A stretch of DNA of 64,000 bases from an uncultured Paracoccaceae bacterium (GTDB taxonomy: Bacteria > Pseudomonadota > Alphaproteobacteria > Rhodobacterales > Rhodobacteraceae): contig CATOSB010000001.1 in the NCBI GenBank assembly GCA_951812305.1, positions 372,001-436,000 of the forward strand. Direction: 5' to 3'. The notes below the pieces were generated by a model. The model did no database searches and was not told where the DNA came from. It saw nothing but the letters and a program-made list of their open reading frames with translations. Below, piece by piece: positions 7,882 through 14,543 of this stretch. Within the stretch, counting starts at the first letter, position 1. Each line of letters starts with the position of its first letter. A program made the position numbers and the translations under genes.

Positions 7882-8985
7882 TTGCCGGTGCGCGTTGTCC
7901 AGAAGGGTGCATCGAAGGGCAGCGAAATCCTGACCGACCATGCGGCGCACTATTTGGTTCATGTCGATCCGCATCCGTTGTTTTCGGCGGAAGTGTTCTT
8001 TGAAGGTTTGTTCGCCCTGGCCTTTCTGGAAGGCAACGCCTATGCGGAAATCATCCGCAATGGCCGGGGTGACGCTATCGGCCTGCGCCCGCTGTTCGAT
8101 GCCATGGTAAAGCCGTGGTTGCGTGGCGGGCGGGCAGCTTATCAGATCACGGAAGACGGCAAGACCTATGGCCGTGATCAGGATGACATCCTGCATTTGC
8201 GGGCATCGGCCACGATGAAGGGGCTGGAAGCCCTGTCGCCGCTGAAGTGCTTTGGACGGTCCATTGGGATCGGGCTGGACGCGGATGAATATGCCCGCCT
8301 GTTCTACAAGCAGGGCGGCACCCCAAGCGGCTACATTACCTATGAAGGTAAGGTCGATGAAAAGGTTGCAGATGAAGTTCGCCAATACTGGATGCGCAAA
8401 ATGGCGGGGGTGCAGAATTCGCACTTGCCTGCTGTTCTGGCAGAGGGTGGCAAATTCGTCAGCCTGATGACCGACCCGGAAACGGCGCAGCTGTTCCAGT
8501 CGCGCGCCTTTCAGGTGCTGGATGTTGCGCGGGCTTATGGTGTTCCGCCGCATCTGATCGGTGAGACGGAAAAATCGACCAGCTGGGGCACGGGTATCAA
8601 TGCCCAGACAGCCCAGTTCTACATTCTGGGCCTGCGCAAGCATGTGAAGCGGTTTGAGGCCGAATTGGCCCGCAAGCTGCTGACCCGCGAAGAGCGTCTG
8701 GCGGGCGTGGGTATCAAGTTCAATCTGGACTCGCTGCTGCGGGCCGACATCGGCGCGCGCTATGAGATGAACAAAATCGCCCTGGGCGGCACCCAGCATC
8801 CCGGCTGGAAGTCGCAAAACGAAATCCGGGAACAGGAAGGCGATGCGCCGCTTGATGACCCGGAAGCCGATAAGGTATTTCGCCCGGTTCCCAGGAGCGG
8901 GTCGGACAAAGGGGAAGAGGCGGATGACGGCGGCGCGCAACCGCCCGCGCCATATTTCCAAACCAGCCGAGAGGAAGCGCAATGA
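7882..8985 (+). CDS. HK97-family portal protein, N-terminally truncated
   Basis: The protein matches HK97-type portals from LPVRVVQKG onward, including FALAFLEGNAYAEI and the stem and clip regions, and ends in a hydrophilic tail. The normal N-terminal 50-70 residues are missing. The frame is open only from 7849 (stop TAG at 7846-7848) and no ATG precedes the conserved block, so the only start is a TTG at 7882 with no ribosome-binding site. A working portal is unlikely. The 3' end overlaps the protease gene by 4 bp. This truncation marks the left edge of the HK97 module. Confidence 0.82.
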   Translation: MPVRVVQKGASKGSEILTDHAAHYLVHVDPHPLFSAEVFFEGLFALAFLEGNAYAEIIRNGRGDAIGLRPLFDAMVKPWLRGGRAAYQITEDGKTYGRDQDDILHLRASATMKGLEALSPLKCFGRSIGIGLDADEYARLFYKQGGTPSGYITYEGKVDEKVADEVRQYWMRKMAGVQNSHLPAVLAEGGKFVSLMTDPETAQLFQSRAFQVLDVARAYGVPPHLIGETEKSTSWGTGINAQTAQFYILGLRKHVKRFEAELARKLLTREERLAGVGIKFNLDSLLRADIGARYEMNKIALGGTQHPGWKSQNEIREQEGDAPLDDPEADKVFRPVPRSGSDKGEEADDGGAQPPAPYFQTSREEAQ

Positions 8986-9704
8986 AGTTCAAAGAGATTC
9001 TGGCCCGCGCGCTGCGCCCGAAGGATGGCAAGCCAGTTGCCCTTCAGGTGCGCGCGATGGAAAGCGAAGGTGAAGTCGAGGTGCTGGTTTATGACCAGAT
9101 CGGCTATTGGGGCATCACCGCCGAAGAGTTTGTCCGCGAGGTCAAGCAGATCGACGCGGAAACCATTCACCTGCGCATCGACAGCCCCGGCGGCGACGTG
9201 TTTATGGCCCGTGCCATGAAAACCGCACTGGAACAGCATTCGGCGCGGGTGATTGCCCATGTCGACGGGTTGGCAGCGTCGGCGGCGTCCTATCTGATGC
9301 TGGCTGGTGACGAAATCGAGATTGCCAAGGGTGCGTTCGTGATGATCCACAATGCATGGATGATCACGCTTGGCGATACCCGCGATCACACGCAATCTGC
9401 GGGCATGCTGGAAAAAATCGACGGATCGATCGGGGCCGACTATGCGTCAAAGTCCGGCAAAGAGGCCGAAGAATTCCGTCAGTTGATGGATGATGAAACG
9501 TGGCTGGAAGCCGAAGAGGCGCTGGCCATGGGGCTGGTAGACCGTGTCTATGACAAGGATGGCGGTGCTGAAAATCGCTTCGATCTGGCCATTTTCGAGA
9601 ACACCCCGGATGCGCTCAAAGCACCGACCGGGGAAAAGACTGCGGCGGCGCATCGCGCGGCCCAGATGCGCAAGCTGGAATACTTCGAACGGGTTGCGCC
9701 CTAG
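8982..9704 (+). CDS. ClpP-like prohead maturation protease (S14)
   Basis: This 240-residue protein is a Clp-fold serine protease of the kind that processes HK97-type scaffolds and capsids. SPGGDV lies near residues 62-67, the nucleophile Ser sits in GLAASAASY near residue 100 and the catalytic His in MIHNAW near 122. The C-terminal 40 or so residues may act as scaffold. It overlaps the portal gene by 4 bp (ATGA) and precedes the capsid gene, the standard head-module order. A hairpin terminator follows it, before the capsid gene. Confidence 0.9.
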   Translation: MKFKEILARALRPKDGKPVALQVRAMESEGEVEVLVYDQIGYWGITAEEFVREVKQIDAETIHLRIDSPGGDVFMARAMKTALEQHSARVIAHVDGLAASAASYLMLAGDEIEIAKGAFVMIHNAWMITLGDTRDHTQSAGMLEKIDGSIGADYASKSGKEAEEFRQLMDDETWLEAEEALAMGLVDRVYDKDGGAENRFDLAIFENTPDALKAPTGEKTAAAHRAAQMRKLEYFERVAP

Positions 9705-9734
9705 TTGCGGTGCGTCCGCATTTATTGAAACCGA

Positions 9735-9755
9735 CCCGCCGCTGGCGGGTTTTTT
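9735..9755 (+). terminator. Intrinsic terminator between protease and capsid genes
   Basis: CCCGCC (9735-9740), loop GCT, GGCGGG (9744-9749) and six T residues form a classic rho-independent terminator. The capsid ribosome-binding site GGAGG follows immediately. Its place could lower or isolate transcription entering the capsid gene, or it may be partial. Confidence 0.8.
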
Positions 9756-9769
9756 ATGGAGGATTGGGG

Positions 9770-11017
9770 ATGCCCAGGACCATCAAGCAGCTGCGTGAGC
9801 AGCGTGACGCGCTGGCGAAAGAGGCGCGCACCATTCTGGACGAAAACACCGGCGAGTTCGACCAGAAACGGATTGACGAAATCTATGCTGATATTGATCG
9901 CATCGACGGGCAGATCAAGGCAGAACAGCAGCAACTGGATCTGGAGGCCCGCCTGCAGTCCGAAGCGTCTGACCCGGACACGCCAACGGGTGGTCAGAAT
10001 TCCGGTGGCCAACAACCTCCGCGCCCCGGCGACGAGGTGCGGGCCGTTGTGTTCGACGCCTATCTGCGTGGTGGCGATGCAGCAGTGAACCGCCTGCCCG
10101 AAAATGTCCTGAGTGATTACAACCGTCAGGTTCAGGCGGCGCAATCGACCGGTGTTGAGAGCGAAGGCGGCGCGCTGGTGCCAACGACCTTCAGCGGCGT
10201 CCTTCTGGAAGCCATGGCTGAATATGGCGGTGTGCGTTCCGTTGCGAACGTGCAGTCCACGGCCAGCGGCGAAAACATCCAGTGGCCGACCGTCGATGAA
10301 ACCGCCGTGATGGGTGAATGGCTTGCCGAAAACGCGGGGGCTGCGGAAGGCGATGTTTCCTTTGGCACCATTTCCATCGGCGCGCATTTGGCCAGTTCCA
10401 AGGTTGTGGCCATTCCGTTTGCGCTGCTGCAGGATGCCGGGATCGGCAATCTGGAAGGTATGCTGAATGGCCTGCTGGCTGCGCGGCTGTCGCGTCTGAC
10501 CAATCGCGGCTACACGGTTGGTGACGGCAACGGCAAGCCTACGGGCATTGTGAACGGTGCCGGTCCGGGTCACACCACGGCAGCGGGTCTTGTTGACAGC
10601 TTCACCTATGATGACTTTGTCGAACTGGAACACTCTGTCGATCCGATCTACCGCCGGGACGGGTCGTGGATGTTCCATGACACTGCGCTGAAGGTGGCCA
10701 AGAAGATGAAGGATGGCGAGGGCCGTCCGATCTGGGTGCCGGGCATTTCCAGCGAAGCTCCTGCCGAAATCCTGAATTACGGTTACACCGTCAATCAGGA
10801 CATGGCGGAACCTGCTGCTGGTGCAGCCGCCATGCTTTTCGGTGACATGTCGAAATACATGATCCGGGATGTCATGAACGTCACGTTGTTCCGTTTCACG
10901 GACTCGGCCTACACCCGCAAGGGTCAGGTCGGCTTCCTTGCGATGCTTCGCACTGATGGCAAGACCATCGCGGCGAACAACGCGGCCATCAAAAAGATGC
11001 GCCACGCCGCCGCCTAA
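9770..11017 (+). CDS. HK97-family major capsid protein
   Basis: This 415-residue protein has an N-terminal coiled-coil delta/scaffold region (about residues 1-90, ending in a low-complexity QNSGGQQPP linker) and an HK97 fold after it, including VPTTFSGVLLEAM at the start of the mature protein and FGDMSKYMIRD late in the chain. The start at 9770 is chosen because GGAGG lies 7 bp upstream; the frame extends to 9710 without another good start. The preceding ClpP-like protease would remove the delta domain. A palindromic repeat follows the stop. Confidence 0.93.
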   Translation: MPRTIKQLREQRDALAKEARTILDENTGEFDQKRIDEIYADIDRIDGQIKAEQQQLDLEARLQSEASDPDTPTGGQNSGGQQPPRPGDEVRAVVFDAYLRGGDAAVNRLPENVLSDYNRQVQAAQSTGVESEGGALVPTTFSGVLLEAMAEYGGVRSVANVQSTASGENIQWPTVDETAVMGEWLAENAGAAEGDVSFGTISIGAHLASSKVVAIPFALLQDAGIGNLEGMLNGLLAARLSRLTNRGYTVGDGNGKPTGIVNGAGPGHTTAAGLVDSFTYDDFVELEHSVDPIYRRDGSWMFHDTALKVAKKMKDGEGRPIWVPGISSEAPAEILNYGYTVNQDMAEPAAGAAAMLFGDMSKYMIRDVMNVTLFRFTDSAYTRKGQVGFLAMLRTDGKTIAANNAAIKKMRHAAA

Positions 11018-11130
11018 AGCGTTTCGCGATTAAGCTGAGGCACAGCTTGATTGTGAAACGCATGCAAAATCAGTATGTTGCGGGCGTTTTAACATAATAT
11101 TGTGATTCAACATCATGTCAAAACGCTTTA
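11016..11130. repeat. Two-hairpin palindromic repeat after the capsid gene
   Basis: The first palindrome pairs GCGTTTC with GAAACGC around an inner AGCTG/CAGCT stem. The second pairs GCGTTTTAACAT with the ATGTCAAAACGC arm that ends near 11127. The whole unit starts AAAGCG and ends CGCTTT. I recall similar dispersed repeats in Roseobacter chromosomes. It may end or attenuate the capsid transcript, or it may be a small mobile repeat lodged between phage genes. It fills most of the 186-bp gap before 11204. Confidence 0.65.
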
Positions 11131-11203
11131 ATTGGTGAAGAGCTGAAATGCCGTCGCTCGTTTGATCGGGCGGCGATTTCTTTTGACAGAAAGGGTGCTG
11201 ACA

Positions 11204-11809
11204 ATGGCAGCTAAGAAAAAGGCGGCATCCGCCAGGGATGCAGGCAAGATGATTGTGGCGTTCGCGCTGCGGGATTTTGCCGACGGTGAAGGTGATGAAG
11301 CTGTCAACTTGACCGAAGGGCAGCGGCTGGAATTGCCGCAGGATGAATTCGACGCGATGTCCAGGGAAGGCATTGTCGCTGAAGGCATCTTTGTGAAGAT
11401 GAAAACGGCGGTCGAGGGCGGGCGCTATAGCCTGAAGCCGCATGATACAACGTGGCTTCCCCCGCATGTGTATGAGGCTTGGAAATCGGAAGGTTATTGC
11501 GAACCATCTGATGACGATCCGAAGATCATGGACCGCATGAAGGAGCAGGGAGAAACCGCACGGGCGGCTTTGGCGCGATGTGTGGAACTGGAAACGGGTT
11601 TGCAGGAAGCGAGTTTGCAGATGCAGGCGGCGCGCGCGCAAGCGGAAAAGCTGCGTGACATGATCCAGCCCGAGCCGGACAGCGAAGATGTTCTGGATGA
11701 TGAAGCGGTCGCGCTTCCGGGTGAGGTTCTGGCGCTGATCGACATGTTCCCGGAACACATTGATGTTGCGGGCGACGGTTCGGCAGAGCCGCAGTTGAAT
11801 CTGGACTGA
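11204..11809 (+). CDS. Hypothetical phage head protein
   Basis: This 201-residue protein has a Lys/Ala-rich N-terminus, a central acidic region and a predicted coiled coil near residues 110-150. It is not recognised. The start at 11204 has a purine-rich AGAAAGG upstream and avoids a longer frame that begins at 11162 in the repeat region. Its place between capsid and head-tail connector genes suggests a head accessory or decoration role; this is positional inference. Confidence 0.6.
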   Translation: MAAKKKAASARDAGKMIVAFALRDFADGEGDEAVNLTEGQRLELPQDEFDAMSREGIVAEGIFVKMKTAVEGGRYSLKPHDTTWLPPHVYEAWKSEGYCEPSDDDPKIMDRMKEQGETARAALARCVELETGLQEASLQMQAARAQAEKLRDMIQPEPDSEDVLDDEAVALPGEVLALIDMFPEHIDVAGDGSAEPQLNLD

Positions 11810-11819
11810 GGCGCAAACC

Positions 11820-12410
11820 ATGTGGCTTGAGCGGATTTCCGGCGGCGGTGCTGACCTGATCGAACTTCAGGATGCGAAGGACTATCTTCGCATCCTGGTT
11901 CCTGATTTTGACGATGATCTATCTGCGGCGGTTGCTTCTGCAAGTGCTGCATTGGACGTTGATGAAGACGGTTTTGGCGGGCTGGGTTTTCCCCTTGTGG
12001 CGCAGCAATGGGCGCAGAAGGGGGCTGGTTTCAGCGCCCAGATGTTGCGCTTGCCGTTTTCGCGTATCACATCGGTCGATGAAATCCGCTTCACGTCACC
12101 GGACGGCCAATCCGGGATTGTTGGGGCTACCGACTACCGGCTGACCAAGAGCGGTCGGGAGTGGCGGGTATCCTTGCGTTCTGGCGCGCGCTGGCCCGAA
12201 TTGGCTGACCGGCCTGACGCAGTCGATCTGCGCTTTTCGGTTGGATGGCCAGACGCTGCATCGGTTCCTGCCGACATCAAGGCTGCTGCCCGCTTGCTGA
12301 CCAGGTTCTTTTTCGAGAGCGGTGCGGATTCGGATGAGCGTGACTTGCCCGATGAAATCGCCCGTGGTGTTGACCGTCTCACGGCCCGATACCGGCGGTT
12401 TGCGATATGA
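11820..12410 (+). CDS. Head-tail connector protein (HK97 gp6-like)
   Basis: This 196-residue protein fits the gp6-like/YqbG head-tail connector family, which forms a ring under the portal. Supporting features are an N-terminal helix with LIELQDAKDYLRI, which is typical of the family, a middle beta region, and the C-terminal helix PADIKAAARLLTRFFFE. The gene sits at the usual place after the capsid region and overlaps the next gene by 4 bp. Length is normal for the longer alphaproteobacterial members. Confidence 0.75.
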   Translation: MWLERISGGGADLIELQDAKDYLRILVPDFDDDLSAAVASASAALDVDEDGFGGLGFPLVAQQWAQKGAGFSAQMLRLPFSRITSVDEIRFTSPDGQSGIVGATDYRLTKSGREWRVSLRSGARWPELADRPDAVDLRFSVGWPDAASVPADIKAAARLLTRFFFESGADSDERDLPDEIARGVDRLTARYRRFAI

Positions 12411-12733
12411 AGCGTCCGAGAGCCAAAGGCCAAATGATTCGCGGTGCTTTTCAGGAGAAGGGCGAGGATCGGTGGGAAGAGCGTTTCGAGGACTCGTTGC
12501 GGGTTACATATCTGCGCGGTGGCGAAGATGTGATTGCTGGTCGATTGGCTGGTCGCAACGTGGTTGTTTTGAGGGTTCGCAGTGGCCCTTCAGCTATTGC
12601 TGTCACCGAGGCATGGCGGATTAAGGACAAGAATACAGGCCGGGCCTTCAATATCCGCTCGATCATCCCGTCCGGGGATGGCGCATGGATTGATTTCACC
12701 TGCGAAACCGACGGTCCGACCCGATGCGCGTGA
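12407..12733 (+). CDS. Head closure / head-tail joining protein
   Basis: This 108-residue basic beta-rich protein resembles the phage head-tail joining family (PF05521; SPP1 gp16-like), which closes the connector after packaging. The motif AWRIKDKNTGRAFNIRSI is family-like. It overlaps its neighbours on both sides (4 bp upstream, 10 bp downstream), so the connector genes form one translationally coupled run. Confidence 0.7.
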   Translation: MKRPRAKGQMIRGAFQEKGEDRWEERFEDSLRVTYLRGGEDVIAGRLAGRNVVVLRVRSGPSAIAVTEAWRIKDKNTGRAFNIRSIIPSGDGAWIDFTCETDGPTRCA

Positions 12734-13167
12734 CGGGCATTCAAAGGGCGCGGCGGAAGTCGGCTTCGCGGGTCAAGGCGCTGGATGCCAATGTGGCGAA
12801 GGCAATTTCCGAAACGGTTGATGAGGTCCATCAGGCTGGCCGTGAGAATATCGACGCCATGACGGCAAAGCGATCCGGTCGTTTGAAGCGGTGGTATCGC
12901 AAGTCGATCCGCTCAAAAGGTGCGCGGGGTCTGGTTGGATATCTGACCCGCAAGGCGCGCGGCAAGGACGGGGCGTTCTACGCCCGCTTTGTGCATGACG
13001 GCACATCGAAAATGAAGGCGCGGCCTTTCCACGACCATGCGGTCCTGGAGGTCGAAGGCAAACATGCCGGTCGGATGCGGGCGGCTTTAGCGCGTGCGCT
13101 GTCAGGCAAAGCCGCGCCCGGTGCGCTGGCAAGAACAGGCGGCGGAAAGGAGGGGAATGTAAAATGA
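12724..13167 (+). CDS. HK97 gp10-like neck/tail-completion protein
   Basis: This 147-residue basic protein fits the HK97-gp10 family (PF04883). The ENIDAMTAKRSGRLKRWYR block near residues 41-59 and the FVHDGTSKMKARPFHDHAV block near 97-115 are typical. Family members act at the head-tail interface. It lies between the head closure gene and the DUF3168 gene and overlaps both. Confidence 0.75.
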   Translation: MRVTGIQRARRKSASRVKALDANVAKAISETVDEVHQAGRENIDAMTAKRSGRLKRWYRKSIRSKGARGLVGYLTRKARGKDGAFYARFVHDGTSKMKARPFHDHAVLEVEGKHAGRMRAALARALSGKAAPGALARTGGGKEGNVK

Positions 13168-13616
13168 CGGTCCAGAAAAGATGGGAATTGCAGGAAGCGT
13201 TGGTTGCGCGTCTTGTGGCGGAACTGGCGGGCCATGGGGTTTCTTCCGAAACTCACGAAGAGTTAACGGACGATGTGCCTGTGGTGACGGACGTGACCGA
13301 GTGTGATTATCAGCTTTTTGTCCGGTTGGACGGTTTTGGCGTCCTTCATGGCGGCGGCGGTGCGGGCCACATCGACCGTCACACATTCATGGCGCATGTC
13401 TTTTGCGTCGACACGGCATCAGACAGCGACATCATTGTTGATGGAGCCAAAAAGGTCGCGCGCATTCAGGCCCTTGTGGTCTCTGCGCTCGATTGCTGGG
13501 AACCGCTGTGTGGCGCAAGCGGTATCGAACACATCACCAGCAACGATGCGCCGGATGAAGACCCCGCGATACATCACGGGGTCAGTCGTTTTAAAGTCAT
13601 GATCCACGGAGGTTAG
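13164..13616 (+). CDS. Tail completion protein (DUF3168-like)
   Basis: This 150-residue protein has an N-terminal helix (QEALVARLVAEL), a mixed alpha/beta core and a C-terminal RFKVMIHGG strand, which fits the DUF3168 tail terminator/completion family. It overlaps the gp10-like gene by 4 bp and ends 2 bp before the tail tube gene. Role by family and order: capping the tail tube for joining to the head. Confidence 0.72.
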   Translation: MTVQKRWELQEALVARLVAELAGHGVSSETHEELTDDVPVVTDVTECDYQLFVRLDGFGVLHGGGGAGHIDRHTFMAHVFCVDTASDSDIIVDGAKKVARIQALVVSALDCWEPLCGASGIEHITSNDAPDEDPAIHHGVSRFKVMIHGG

Positions 13617-13618
13617 AG

Positions 13619-14038
13619 ATGACTGGAGTAACTGGAGTAAGAGGAAAAGACGTGCTGATTTCCGTCGATGACGGGTCTGGCACGATGGTGCAAGTCGAAT
13701 ATCAGGGTGATGCAACATACAATTCGGGCAAGTCGCAGAACGTGGTGCGCGCGAAAAACGGGTCGCTGCCCTATCAGTCGGAAGAGGGCGCGACGATCAC
13801 GTTCACCTTCAACAAGGTGCGCCCGCTTTCGGCAGGCCAGAATCTGCTCTATGCGCTGTCTGACAGCAATGAGGCGGTGATGGTCGCATACGACAATAAT
13901 GCCAAGGGGGGGCACAAAATTGCTGGCTGTGCCCAAATTACGATCTCGGAAGAAACCGCGGGCACCGATGGCATCATCGCGGTCAACGTGTCCATGGCCT
14001 TCGCTGGCGATGATCCTGAGCGGACTGTGAACCCCTGA
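13619..14038 (+). CDS. Major tail tube protein
   Basis: This 139-residue beta-rich protein fits the TP901-1/GTA-like major tail protein family. The N-terminus GVRGKDVLISVDDGSG and the SEEGATITFTFN strand are typical. It would polymerise into the tail tube. A purine-rich GGAGGTTAGAG lies just before the ATG. Its stop overlaps the start of the next gene by one base. Confidence 0.8.
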   Translation: MTGVTGVRGKDVLISVDDGSGTMVQVEYQGDATYNSGKSQNVVRAKNGSLPYQSEEGATITFTFNKVRPLSAGQNLLYALSDSNEAVMVAYDNNAKGGHKIAGCAQITISEETAGTDGIIAVNVSMAFAGDDPERTVNP

Positions 14039-14409
14039 TGCAGGCGGGAATGGTCACCGTAACCCTTGGGGGCGCATCCTACGGAATGCGCCCCACCTAC
14101 GGGGCTATGCGGGATATTGAGGCGCGCACGGGTCTGACCGTGCAGGAGCTTCTGGAACTGCTGCCCGAAAAGCGTCTTCGGATCGAAGAGGCGGTGTTGA
14201 TCATCTGGTATGGATGCCAGGCTGCGGGTGAAGCGTTTGACAGCATTGATGCCCTTGGCAATGTGATCTTTGCCGAGCGCATTACCTCTGCGGGAATTCG
14301 GACGGCCCTGTCACAATTCCTGCTGAATTGCCTCTACGCGCCGAAAGAGGCGCAGGGAAAGTGGGAGGCCGGGGTGGCCCCGACGATCATGTCGGACGGG
14401 ACTGGGTAG
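14038..14409 (+). CDS. Tail assembly chaperone, short product (G-like)
   Basis: This 123-residue protein fits the GTA TIM-barrel-like/PF11836 tail chaperone group: the motif YGAMRDIEARTGLTVQELL is typical. In siphophages the gene before the tape measure makes two products by a -1 frameshift, and here the site is visible (14355-14361). The short product ends at 14409. It would bind the tape measure protein during tail assembly. Confidence 0.78.
   Translation: MQAGMVTVTLGGASYGMRPTYGAMRDIEARTGLTVQELLELLPEKRLRIEEAVLIIWYGCQAAGEAFDSIDALGNVIFAERITSAGIRTALSQFLLNCLYAPKEAQGKWEAGVAPTIMSDGTG
14355..14382 (+). promoter_or_regulatory. Programmed -1 ribosomal frameshift signal (GGGAAAG plus hairpin)
   Basis: The heptamer G GGA AAG (14355-14361), read in the chaperone frame as GGA AAG, is the same slippery sequence as in lambda G/T. 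Eight bases later CGGGG (14370-14374) and CCCCG (14378-14382) can form a stimulatory hairpin. A -1 shift here joins the two chaperone frames exactly. Confidence 0.82.
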
Positions 14410-14543
14410 AAGAAACCTACGCCTTTGCAACGGTCCATCTCGGCTGGTCCCCAACCGAATTCCGGGCGGCATCCCCGCAGGAATTCTGGCCTTCACTGAA
14501 GGCGTTTGAAAAGAAAGTGAAAGCGGTCAATGCTAAATCGTGA
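14355..14543 (+). CDS. Tail assembly chaperone frameshift extension (GT-like)
   Basis: This is the -1 frame continuing from the slippery site; it carries WVEETYAFATVHLGWSPTEFR, a conserved tail chaperone segment, and ends at 14543 inside the start of the tape measure gene. A fused product of about 168 residues is expected (14038-14361 then shift). No convincing start with a ribosome-binding site lies in this frame, only a TTG at 14328 and a GTG at 14361, which favours frameshifting over independent translation. Confidence 0.75.
   Translation, partial: GKVGGRGGPDDHVGRDWVEETYAFATVHLGWSPTEFRAASPQEFWPSLKAFEKKVKAVNAKS

Noticed and set aside
7816..8982. Minus-strand frame of 388 codons opposite the portal
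   Set aside because: The plus-strand portal homology is clear; the antisense frame has no domain.
9722..11005. Minus-strand frame of 427 codons opposite the capsid gene
   Set aside because: Antisense shadow of a recognised capsid gene with ribosome-binding site.
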